DNA from: Clostridia bacterium
Lineage (GTDB): Bacteria > Bacillota > Clostridia > Oscillospirales > CAG-272
Length of the DNA stretch: 12,408 nucleotides
Assembly: GCA_017624795.1 (NCBI GenBank)
Contig: JAGAMJ010000056.1
Span: 1-12,408, forward strand
Direction of reading: 5' to 3'
Of the stretch, positions 1-6,675 are shown piece after piece. Each line of letters begins with the position of its first letter. Positions within the stretch are counted from its first letter, which is position 1. The notes below the pieces were generated by a model. That model was given only the letters and a program-made list of their open reading frames with translations. It made no database searches and was not told the origin of the DNA. The position numbers and the translations under genes were made by a program.

Positions 1-975
1 AGACGCGAGGCGAAGATCCTCGCAGCTTTGAAGGAATACGGCATCTCCTCGATCGACGAGTGCAAGGAGATCTGCGACGCGAAGGGCATCGACCCCTACA
101 AGATCGTTGAAGAAACCCAGCCCATCTGCTTCGAGAACGCAAAGTGGGCATACACCGTTGGCGCAGCGATCGCCATCAAGAAGGGCTGCACCAAGGCATC
201 TGACGCCGCTGCCGCCATCGGTATCGGCTTGCAGGCATTCTGCATTCCCGGCTCCGTCGCCGAGAACCGCAAGGTCGGTCTTGGCCACGGTAACCTTGGC
301 GCTATGCTGCTGTCCGAGGAAACCGATTGCTTCTGCTTCCTCGCAGGACACGAGTCCTTTGCCGCCGCTGAGGGCGCGATCAAGATCGCACTCAACGCAA
401 ACAAGGTGCGTAACAAGCCCCTGCGCGTCATTTTGAACGGACTTGGAAAGGACGCCGCTTACATCATCTCCCGCATCAACGGCTTCACCTACGTTAAGAC
501 CGAGTTTGATCCCGCGACCGAGGAGGTCAAGGTGATCTCCGAGAAGGCGTTCTCCAACGGTCCCCGCGCAGCAGTCAAGTGCTACGGCTCCGATAGCGTG
601 CCCGAGGGCGTGGCGATCATGCGCCTTGAAAACGTCGGCGTTTCCATCACCGGTAACTCCACCAACCCCACGCGCTTCCAGCACCCCGTTGCAGGCACCT
701 ACAAGAAGTGGGCGATCGAGAACGGCAAGAAGTACTTCTCCGTGGCATCGGGCGGCGGTACCGGCAGAACCCTGCACCCCGATAACATGGCAGCAGGTCC
801 TGCTTCCTACGGCATGACCGACACGCTCGGCAGAATGCACGGCGACGCGCAGTTTGCAGGTTCTTCTTCCGTGCCCGCGCACGTTGAGATGATGGGCCTC
901 ATCGGCGCAGGCAACAACCCCATGGTCGGTATGACCGTGGCAGTTGCGGTAGCAATTGAAGAAGCCAGCAAGTAA
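1..975 (+). CDS. GGGtGRT-family protein (5' end outside the window)
   Basis: The reading frame is open from base 1, and there is no convincing start or ribosome binding site near the TTG at 28, so the true start lies to the left and a short N-terminal part is missing. The signature heptad GGGTGRT is encoded at 751-771 and is followed by a glycine-, alanine- and methionine-rich tail (LHPDNMAAGPASYG, then GLIGAGNNPMVGMT), as in the GGGtGRT family. An early block (KIVEETQPICFENA, about 100-140) also fits. No signal peptide or membrane segment is visible in the part present. The family is widespread in clostridia and Bacteroidetes but has no established biochemical function. From memory, it is often found beside an Fe-S cluster assembly scaffold gene; that neighbour would lie outside the window. 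The gene looks richer in G and C than the two genes that follow. Family assignment is confident, function is not. Confidence 0.9.
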   Translation, partial: RREAKILAALKEYGISSIDECKEICDAKGIDPYKIVEETQPICFENAKWAYTVGAAIAIKKGCTKASDAAAAIGIGLQAFCIPGSVAENRKVGLGHGNLGAMLLSEETDCFCFLAGHESFAAAEGAIKIALNANKVRNKPLRVILNGLGKDAAYIISRINGFTYVKTEFDPATEEVKVISEKAFSNGPRAAVKCYGSDSVPEGVAIMRLENVGVSITGNSTNPTRFQHPVAGTYKKWAIENGKKYFSVASGGGTGRTLHPDNMAAGPASYGMTDTLGRMHGDAQFAGSSSVPAHVEMMGLIGAGNNPMVGMTVAVAVAIEEASK

Positions 976-982
976 AAAACAT

Positions 983-1094
983 GCGAGGGAAACTTTTTGC
1001 AAAAAGTTTCCCTCGCGCTCCTTTCAAAAAACTTTAACCAAAAAAGTTGGACACATCATTTTGGGCTTTTGCCCTTGTGATGTGTCTGCTTTTT
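983..1094 (+). repeat. Two-hairpin intergenic repeat, copy A
   Basis: This copy starts with a perfect 34-bp palindrome (983-1016; arms of 17 bases beginning GCGAGGGAAAC), followed by an A-rich linker and a second hairpin at 1050-1086. The same order of parts occurs at 1932-2039. A 19-base block, GGACACATCATTTTGGGCT, is identical in both (1049-1067 and 1992-2010), and CCCTCGC follows the first hairpin in both. The remainder has diverged but keeps its pairing. The first palindrome has no U-tract on the plus strand. The unit resembles a dispersed REP-like or terminator-type element, but no known family was recognised. Confidence 0.75.
1050..1094 (+). terminator. Hairpin plus T-tract immediately before the isomerase RBS
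   Basis: GACACATCA (1050-1058) pairs with TGATGTGTC (1078-1086), and GGGC (1063-1066) pairs with GCCC (1071-1074) inside the loop. A run of five T (1090-1094) follows after three bases. The ribosome binding site AGGAG (1095-1099) begins directly after the T run. It could end transcription of the upstream GGGtGRT gene or attenuate read-through into the isomerase gene. The stem is shorter than its counterpart at 1985-2039, so terminator strength is uncertain. Confidence 0.55.
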
Positions 1095-1104
1095 AGGAGC
1101 CGTC

Positions 1105-1923
1105 ATGAAAAAATCTATCATTTACGATCATCTTTTGACCGCAGCGGAGCAGGAAGGCGTTTCGATTGCCAAGATCCTGTCCTTTGCGGCATCACTTGGG
1201 TACGTGGGAACAGACGTGCGTTGGCGTTCGGCAGATGCTCTTTGCGAAACGCAAGAAATGCTAAAAAAAGAGGGCTTTTCCCTCTCGTCGGTTTACAGAT
1301 TTTGGGATCTTACGTTTCCCGTCGATCACGAAGACGCAAACGCCTTTTTTGCTTGTCTTGGCGCGTGTGGGTGCGATCACGCTATGATCATACCGCGAGG
1401 CGACGGCGCAATCAAGGATAAAAATGCCGCATTTGAAACGGTTTGCGCTCGTTTGAACGAAATATGCGACATAGCAAAAAATCAAAAAATAACCGTAACG
1501 GTCGAGGATTTTGACGCCGTTGACGCGATCATTTGCAATACCGAAACACTGGAACGCGCCTTCGTCGCCGTACCCAAGCTGCGCCACACCTTCGACACGG
1601 GAAATTATACCTATTTTTACGAATCGCCCATCGCCGCGTTCGAGCTTTTCAAGGATAAGATCGTTCACGTCCACTTAAAGGATCGCGCGCTCGCGCCCGT
1701 ATCAAGCACACAAAAGGCAGGCGCGCTGTGCGACGGAAAAGCGGCTTATTCATGTGCTGTCGGTGATGGCTTCGTTGAAATTGAGCAGTGTATCAGATCG
1801 CTTCATAAAAACGGCTACAACGGCTATCTTTCGGTCGAGCATTACGGGCTTGATCAAATGAAAACCGCGATACAGAGATCGGCGGCATATATCGACCGCA
1901 TTCTTGCAGATGTTGAAAAATAG
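1105..1923 (+). CDS. Sugar phosphate isomerase/epimerase-like TIM barrel (AP endonuclease 2 / xylose isomerase-like fold)
   Basis: The 272-residue product has the spaced metal ligands expected of the xylose-isomerase-like TIM-barrel superfamily: E134 (VTVEDFD), D164 (HTFDTGN), H188/H190 (IVHVHLKD) and E245 (SVEHYG). The VGDG motif (219-222) before the last strands also fits. Length is normal for the family, and there is no signal peptide, so it should act in the cytoplasm on a sugar, sugar phosphate or inositol derivative; the substrate cannot be read from sequence. The ATG start is supported by AGGAG at 1095-1099, five bases upstream. No clear promoter was found between 976 and 1094, so expression may depend on read-through from the GGGtGRT gene past the hairpin. 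The gene sits between two copies of the two-hairpin repeat and is followed by a beta-mannosidase, which suits a role in carbohydrate catabolism. Confidence 0.85.
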   Translation: MKKSIIYDHLLTAAEQEGVSIAKILSFAASLGYVGTDVRWRSADALCETQEMLKKEGFSLSSVYRFWDLTFPVDHEDANAFFACLGACGCDHAMIIPRGDGAIKDKNAAFETVCARLNEICDIAKNQKITVTVEDFDAVDAIICNTETLERAFVAVPKLRHTFDTGNYTYFYESPIAAFELFKDKIVHVHLKDRALAPVSSTQKAGALCDGKAAYSCAVGDGFVEIEQCIRSLHKNGYNGYLSVEHYGLDQMKTAIQRSAAYIDRILADVEK

Positions 1924-1931
1924 AAATACAA

Positions 1932-2039
1932 GGGGGACTTTTCAGGAAAGTCCCCCCTCGCATTTCCCTAAAAAAGCTTAAAATAAAGATCGGACACATC
2001 ATTTTGGGCTCCTATCCCTTATGATGTGTCCGATCTTTT
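1932..2039 (+). repeat. Two-hairpin intergenic repeat, copy B
   Basis: Same architecture and orientation as 983-1094. The first hairpin is GGGGGACTTT (1932-1941), loop TCAGG, AAAGTCCCCC (1947-1956). An A-rich linker starting CTCGC follows, then the second hairpin at 1985-2038. The 19-base identical core is at 1992-2010. The first hairpin differs in sequence from copy A but keeps full pairing, and the second hairpin is longer. The isomerase gene stop is only eight bases upstream. Confidence 0.75.
1985..2039 (+). terminator. Strong intrinsic terminator of the isomerase gene
   Basis: An 18-bp perfect stem pairs AAAGATCGGACACATCAT (1985-2002) with its complement at 2021-2038. An 18-base loop can pair further through GGG/CCC. 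The right arm runs into TTTT (2036-2039). It is the second hairpin of repeat copy B and separates the isomerase gene from the beta-mannosidase promoter. The A-rich left flank could also let it act on the minus strand. Confidence 0.75.
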
Positions 2040-2122
2040 CTACCAAAATGGGAAGCTTTTGCAACGAAATGCCGAAAAAGGCAGCAACGCGCGCATGCTG
2101 ATATGGATTTTTGAGATTTGTG

Positions 2123-2151
2123 TTGCAAGCGTGAAAAATATATGCTATAAT
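2123..2151 (+). promoter_or_regulatory. Sigma-A promoter of the beta-mannosidase gene
   Basis: The -35 is TTGCAA (2123-2128) and the -10 is TATAAT (2146-2151), with a 17-base spacer and a TGC extended -10. The 10-mer TATAATTTTA is repeated at 2146-2155 and 2158-2167, giving a second TATAAT just downstream. Transcription would start near 2158, leaving a leader of about 40 bases before the AAGGAGG site at 2187-2193. Confidence 0.8.
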
Positions 2152-2197
2152 TTTATATATAATTTTATTTTGTTGCTTTTGCGATCAAGGAGGAAAA

Positions 2198-4648
2198 ATG
2201 AGTAAAAGATATGATCTTTGCGGAATTTGGCATCTTTCTTGCAAGGACTCGCCCATCGGCTCCTTTGAGCTTGACGGACAAGTTCCCGGGTGCGTTCATA
2301 CCGATCTTATAAACAACAAGATCATAACCGATATTTTTTACAGAGACAACACCAAGCAGATCCAGTGGATAGAAAATTGCGATTTTACGTATACCAAGCG
2401 TTTTGTAGTCGACCGCATACAGGAGAGGGCGTATCTTGAATTTGACGGCATCGATACATATGCGGATATTTACCTCAACAGTCAAAAGATCGGCGAGGTC
2501 GACAATATGTTTATTCCCCACGCCTTTTGCGTTGACGGTATCGTGCGGGAGGGTGAGAACACCGTTGAAGTCAGATTTTTCTCCCCCATCAAGCGCGTGG
2601 AGGGGATGCCTCTTTACTCGGGCGCGTTCACACGAGAGAGAATGAATACCCGCCGCATCCAATGCACGTACAGCTGGGATTGGGTAGACCGTTTCGTGAC
2701 AATGGGCATCTATCGCGGCGCTTGCCTGTGCTTTAGAGAAAAAAACGAGGTCGATGATCTTTATATCTACACATCCGATATCAATTCCTATGCGGCGCAG
2801 GTGCAGCTTGACATCAATATCCGTAATTTTTGCGATTGCGGTGATACCGTGCGCATAGCGGTGACTGACCCCGACGGAAAGACCGTCTTTGAAAAGGAAC
2901 GCACGCTGATCGCCTCCTCTCTGCGCCAGACCATAGATATCGTCAGTCCCAAGCTCTGGTATCCCGTGGGATACGGTGACCAGCCGCTTTACACCTTTAC
3001 CGTTTCCACGGCAAGCGCAACGAAGACCGAAAAGATCGGCATCCGCAAGGTCACTGTGCTTCAACCGCGTGATCCCGAAGACTCGGAGTACCGCAGGATA
3101 AGTCTTGCGCTGCAAAAAGAGGCGCATTTGACCTCTGTCGACCTCAACCGATCCACCGCGGGCTTTATCGTGCTTGTCAACGGCGTTAAGATCATGTGCA
3201 AGGGCGGAAATTGGGTCCCTTGCGAGCCGTTCCCGTCATCCGAATCGCCCGAAAAGATCACCCGCTTGCTTGAGATGTCGGTCGCGGGCGGCGTTAATAT
3301 GATCAGAGTTTGGGGCGGCGGCATATTCGAGCGTGACGAGTTTTACGATGAATGTGACAGACTTGGCATACTTGTAACGCAGGATTTTTTGATGGCTTGC
3401 GGTCAGTATCCCGAGCGCGAGGATTGGTTTATTGACGCGCTGAAAAGCGAAACGCGGGCGGCAGCATTGCGTCTGCGCAATCATGCCTGTCTGATCTATT
3501 GGTGCGGCGACAACGAAAACGCTGTCAGGGGAAGCGAAAACCGTACGAATTTTCCGGGATATCGCTCCGCCGCATACGGCATCGAGCCCATTCTTGCCGA
3601 GCTTGATCCGCACAGATATTTCTTTGCCTCCTCGCCATACGGAGGGGACAATTATTGCAGCTCGACCTGTGGCACGACGCACGTCACGTATTATCTTGGC
3701 AACATTTTTGAATATATCAGCGGCACGCACATGGAGGATTATCGCACAGCCCTTTCAAAATTCTATTCACGCTTCTGCTGCGAATATCCCGCGTTTGGAA
3801 TGTCATTTATTTCCGGTCTTGAAAAATATATGGATCAAAGCGATATTTTTGACGACGGGACGATGGAGATCATAGAGTATCATTCCAAGAATAATCCATC
3901 CCTTCGCAGGTCCTTATTCAGAACGTATGACGACGCCGCCCGCAAGATATTTGGGGAATACCAAGACAACAGGGATGCGATCCTCAAATATCAGATGCTT
4001 CACTGCGAATTGACGCGCCTGTCTATGGAGCTTTATCGACGCTATAAGGGATATTCGTGGGGACTGGTCTTTTGGATGCTCAACGACTGCTGGCCTGCGG
4101 CGGCGGGCTGGTCGTTTTTGGACTATTACGCTTGTCCCAAGCCTGCCTACTATGCGTTCAAGCGTTCGGCTAAACCTGTTATCGCTTCTGTTTGGGAAGG
4201 CGACAGTAAGCTTTCCGTTCACATTTGCAACGACTCCTTGCGTGCGGCTTCGGGTAACGCAAAACTTTATGTCTACGATTTCAAGGCAAACGCGGAGCTT
4301 TACACGGTCGACATTCCTTTTTCGGTTTGCGAGAACCGTACCGAAAGGATCTTTGAATGTGACTTTTCTTTGATAGACGCTCTTTTGTCCGATACAACGG
4401 TCATTCTTTGCGATCTTACATCTGATGGCGGCGACGACCGAGCGTTCCTTGTCAAAAATCGCTTTTCCGACCTCGCTATCCGTTATTCCGAGCCGATCAT
4501 CGTCAGCGAGACCGATAACGAGATCACGGTAACCACCGACAGCTTCAATCCTTATGTGATGCTTGACGTTCCGTATCTTCTGTCGGATAATTGCTTCACA
4601 CTGAAGGCGGGCGAGATCAAGGTGCTCAAAAAGCTTCAAAGGCTTTGA
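2198..4648 (+). CDS. Beta-mannosidase, glycoside hydrolase family 2
   Basis: This 816-residue enzyme should release beta-linked mannose from the non-reducing ends of manno-oligosaccharides. The N-terminal GH2 sugar-binding domain (about 1-180) shows QVPGCVHTDL (28-37) and FDGIDTYADIYLN (82-94). An immunoglobulin-like domain follows (about 185-290), then the TIM barrel (about 315-660) with RVWGGGIFE (370-378). WCGDNENA (435-442) supplies the acid/base Glu440, and FCCEYPAFG (526-534) supplies the probable nucleophile Glu529. NDCWPA (629-634) and the KPAYYAFKR segment (648-656) are also typical of beta-mannosidases. There is no signal peptide, so it is probably cytoplasmic and acts on imported oligosaccharides. 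Length matches the family. The start is fixed by AAGGAGG four bases upstream. It has its own promoter and terminator, so it is a single-gene unit; no mannan transporter lies in the window. The family is clear, but the exact substrate is inferred. Confidence 0.93.
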   Translation: MSKRYDLCGIWHLSCKDSPIGSFELDGQVPGCVHTDLINNKIITDIFYRDNTKQIQWIENCDFTYTKRFVVDRIQERAYLEFDGIDTYADIYLNSQKIGEVDNMFIPHAFCVDGIVREGENTVEVRFFSPIKRVEGMPLYSGAFTRERMNTRRIQCTYSWDWVDRFVTMGIYRGACLCFREKNEVDDLYIYTSDINSYAAQVQLDINIRNFCDCGDTVRIAVTDPDGKTVFEKERTLIASSLRQTIDIVSPKLWYPVGYGDQPLYTFTVSTASATKTEKIGIRKVTVLQPRDPEDSEYRRISLALQKEAHLTSVDLNRSTAGFIVLVNGVKIMCKGGNWVPCEPFPSSESPEKITRLLEMSVAGGVNMIRVWGGGIFERDEFYDECDRLGILVTQDFLMACGQYPEREDWFIDALKSETRAAALRLRNHACLIYWCGDNENAVRGSENRTNFPGYRSAAYGIEPILAELDPHRYFFASSPYGGDNYCSSTCGTTHVTYYLGNIFEYISGTHMEDYRTALSKFYSRFCCEYPAFGMSFISGLEKYMDQSDIFDDGTMEIIEYHSKNNPSLRRSLFRTYDDAARKIFGEYQDNRDAILKYQMLHCELTRLSMELYRRYKGYSWGLVFWMLNDCWPAAAGWSFLDYYACPKPAYYAFKRSAKPVIASVWEGDSKLSVHICNDSLRAASGNAKLYVYDFKANAELYTVDIPFSVCENRTERIFECDFSLIDALLSDTTVILCDLTSDGGDDRAFLVKNRFSDLAIRYSEPIIVSETDNEITVTTDSFNPYVMLDVPYLLSDNCFTLKAGEIKVLKKLQRL

Positions 4649-4653
4649 GTCGA

Positions 4654-4746
4654 ATGACCCGCGCCAAGGATATTGGGCTTGAAATCACCATTCTCGATTT
4701 CTTCACTTCCCCGCTTTTTGATCATTTGGAGCAGGAAATCCGATAG
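4654..4746 (+). other. Possible small ORF or gene remnant in the 4649-4965 intergenic region
   Basis: The 317-base gap between the convergent mannosidase and GH-like genes holds a 30-codon frame starting MTRAKDIGLEITILD and ending at TAG 4744-4746. It has no ribosome binding site and starts five bases after the mannosidase stop. The opposite strand is also open here. Coding-like composition without expression signals suggests a decayed fragment or a short dispersed element, but no family was recognised. A run of seven C follows (4748-4754), then the terminator at 4778-4806. From 4807 to 4965 only a weak 7-bp stem (4930-4936 with 4959-4965) was found. Confidence 0.25.
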
Positions 4747-4777
4747 ACCCCCCCTAAATAGTATAAAGCTATGTAAC

Positions 4778-4806
4778 AAAAAAACCGCACCGTAGTGCGG
4801 TTTTTT
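4778..4806. terminator. Bidirectional intrinsic terminator
   Basis: A7 plus CCGCAC (4778-4790), loop CGTA, then GTGCGG plus T6 (4795-4806). The A and T tracts flank a 6-bp G+C-rich stem, so it can work on both strands. It lies between the convergent beta-mannosidase and GH-like genes: 130 bases after the first and 160 bases after the second. Confidence 0.85.
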
Positions 4807-4965
4807 GCGTTAATTGCCGACCTTTGGACTCTATTCCCAAAGAGCCGATAAGACTATATATACTGTACTTTAAGGCAATGCTTCATAACGGTTCAGCATA
4901 CGATCTCATTTTGATATTGCATTTCCTTACGGTGTTTGCATCTTATTCTCTCGTCACTAACACCG

Positions 4966-6468
4966 TTAATGATTTCTGCGTCTGCGCTTAAATACCGCAA
5001 CCGTACCGACGACGATTGCCGAAAACGCAACGGCGGAAACAGCGCCTATAACCCAAGGAAGCACACGTGCAGTTGGCTCCTCTGACGGCTCGGCGTTCTC
5101 TGCTTCTTCCACGCGATCGTCTGTATAATTCAAACGATAAAGCTTACCCTCACCTGCCAAGAAGTTGTCTTGGAGAGCTCCCGCTGAAATGTCCATCTTA
5201 ACGTATTCTCCGGTGTTCGGGTCAAAATAATCGATCCGCTTAATGCCCTCAGCATCGTCTATGTTGAAGAAACAATTTCTGCTTTTCGTCGTGCTTTTAT
5301 TGAACAGCATGATATACGTTTCCTTGCCGTCCTTTGACTCCATATGACTGACGACAAAATCATTTTCAAAATCTCCCCCCGGCTGAAGGAAGAAATTTCT
5401 CGGCAGAAACTCAACGCCAATCAAATCAGGTTTGACATGGTACGCATGAACGGTATCAAGATTCATCAAAACCGAGGAAAGACCTCTGATCTCCCAATTC
5501 AACTCGCTCCATTCGGTGAAAAGCTTCTGATCACGGATCGTGCCATCACGGTATATCAAGCTGTCGTAAAATCTCTCTCCCTCGGTGTCGGAGGTCCCGG
5601 GGCAAACAAGATTAAACCAAGTTAGCGCCTTGAAGCCGTAAGCCAGATACGCGTAGACATTCCAGCGCATTTCGTTGATGTTTGGCATACGCGCCCAGCT
5701 CCACGCCGTGGATTGCGGGAACGCGTGAGTTTTGAGCTTGCCGTTTTCATAAGCAACCGATCGAAGCACCTCCATATCAGCAAAGATCTCCATCTTTGTG
5801 TCGCCATTCGTTCTGAACGCATAATAATCGTGCGACAGATATCCTATGTTCTCGGCGCCAACCTCCTCAATATAAGCTTCAACGTGAGAGCGGTAATCTC
5901 CGCCAAGCCGAGCGGTGCCTGCATAGCTCGGCAAAAGATTGGTAAACGGATACCTTTCGGGATCGGCATCGCGATAGGCAAGCATCTGATCGCCGACGGC
6001 AGGCAGCTCAGCTCCGCTCGGTTCATCCTTGATATGATATCCTATGCAGTGCTCCTTACCGTTGGCGTATTCAACACCGATGGCAACCGAATCGGCGTTC
6101 ATATCCCCGTTCATAAGATAGACCATATTGCGCTCAGCGTACATTTGTTCAACATGATCCCAATATGCCGCATCGTACATTTTTCCGCCGCCAAAGTCCT
6201 TCGGAAAAAAATTAAAATTGATGCCCGCCGCTGCCATTTGATCAAGCTGATCCTCATAGCTATCTATGTCAAAGGAATAGAAAGAAACCCATGAGCCGAT
6301 CAAAAGATCGTCGGCGGTAACATCGTCAGCCATTATCTTTGCGCGGTACGCGTTTTTCCTTGCCTCATATGTGTCCTCAGAAGAGGCACTAGCGCAAAAC
6401 GAGCTTAACAAAAACATCGAAAGCGAAAGCACAAGGGCTAAAAGCTTTTCGAAAAGAGAAAAATCCAT
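4966..6468 (-). CDS. Exported, membrane-anchored glycoside-hydrolase-like TIM-barrel protein
   Basis: The 500-residue product begins with a signal peptide (hydrophobic 9-24, likely cut near ASA 26-28). It ends with a membrane helix (about 469-493) followed by KRRRRNH, giving a type I surface protein held in the membrane. The ectodomain resembles a TIM-barrel glycosidase. IGYHIKDEPS (142-151) contains a candidate catalytic Glu149. NEMRWNVYAYLAYGFKALTWF (265-285) matches a late-barrel segment often seen in GH42-like and unclassified glycosidases and carries E266. A beta-rich domain follows (about 340-447), then an acidic linker (about 450-468). No defined GH family was recognised, so activity and substrate are inferred. 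GGAGG (6476-6480, read on the minus strand) lies seven bases before the ATG. The promoter carries an inverted repeat around its -10 box, suggesting repressor control. It could supply sugars to the neighbouring mannosidase pathway, but there is no direct proof. Confidence 0.75.
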   Translation of the reverse strand: MDFSLFEKLLALVLSLSMFLLSSFCASASSEDTYEARKNAYRAKIMADDVTADDLLIGSWVSFYSFDIDSYEDQLDQMAAAGINFNFFPKDFGGGKMYDAAYWDHVEQMYAERNMVYLMNGDMNADSVAIGVEYANGKEHCIGYHIKDEPSGAELPAVGDQMLAYRDADPERYPFTNLLPSYAGTARLGGDYRSHVEAYIEEVGAENIGYLSHDYYAFRTNGDTKMEIFADMEVLRSVAYENGKLKTHAFPQSTAWSWARMPNINEMRWNVYAYLAYGFKALTWFNLVCPGTSDTEGERFYDSLIYRDGTIRDQKLFTEWSELNWEIRGLSSVLMNLDTVHAYHVKPDLIGVEFLPRNFFLQPGGDFENDFVVSHMESKDGKETYIMLFNKSTTKSRNCFFNIDDAEGIKRIDYFDPNTGEYVKMDISAGALQDNFLAGEGKLYRLNYTDDRVEEAENAEPSEEPTARVLPWVIGAVSAVAFSAIVVGTVAVFKRRRRNH

Positions 6469-6484
6469 ACATCACCCTCCAAAC

Positions 6485-6515
6485 TGATTGATTTCAGTAT
6501 AGCACAAATCAATCA
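6485..6515 (-). promoter_or_regulatory. Promoter -10 of the GH-like gene inside a perfect inverted repeat (likely operator)
   Basis: Plus-strand TGATTGATTT (6485-6494) and AAATCAATCA (6506-6515) form a perfect 10-bp inverted repeat with an 11-base spacer. The spacer contains, on the minus strand, an extended -10 box TGCTATACT (TATACT at 6496-6501). The -35 is weak (TTTTGT at 6519-6524, 17-base spacing). A dimeric repressor bound here would cover the -10 box and the start point. The regulator is not in the window. Confidence 0.7.
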
Positions 6516-6637
6516 CAAACAAAATGCATTTTTTATAACATTTAACATTACTTTAACAAAGCGGCAAAAGCTTTTTTGAATCCGACAAGTGCCTCTCACC
6601 CGCTATCGCGACGGTCTATTTGCGCCAAAACCACAAT

Positions 6638-6675
6638 AAAATAGGCGGACCTCCATCGGCGGTCCGCCTATTTTT
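6638..6675. terminator. Terminator of the CDF transporter gene
   Basis: AAAATAGGCGGACC (6638-6651) and GGTCCGCCTATTTT (6661-6674) pair perfectly across a 9-base loop, with T/A tracts on both sides. On the minus strand it begins at the transporter stop codon and ends that transcript. It can also act on the plus strand. From here to the GH-like gene start no further gene was seen. Confidence 0.85.

Noticed and set aside
983..2039. Composite transposon or insertion sequence formed by the flanking repeats
   Set aside because: There is no transposase, no terminal inverted repeats of an IS, and no target duplication. The repeats behave as hairpin/terminator elements; only the weaker repeat-family idea is kept.
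2165..4639. Long minus-strand frames (2165-3127, 3236-3730, 3914-4639) opposite the beta-mannosidase gene
   Set aside because: They overlap a gene with clear GH2 motifs throughout, have no ribosome binding sites and resemble no known protein.
4930..4965. Hairpin CGGTGTT/AACACCG after the GH-like gene on the minus strand
   Set aside because: A 7-bp stem with a 22-base loop and no T tract on the minus strand is too weak for a terminator; the element at 4778-4806 serves better.
5713..6294. A 193-codon plus-strand frame inside the GH-like gene
   Set aside because: It is antisense to a gene with a signal peptide, catalytic-type motifs, a membrane anchor and a strong RBS, and has no start signals of its own.
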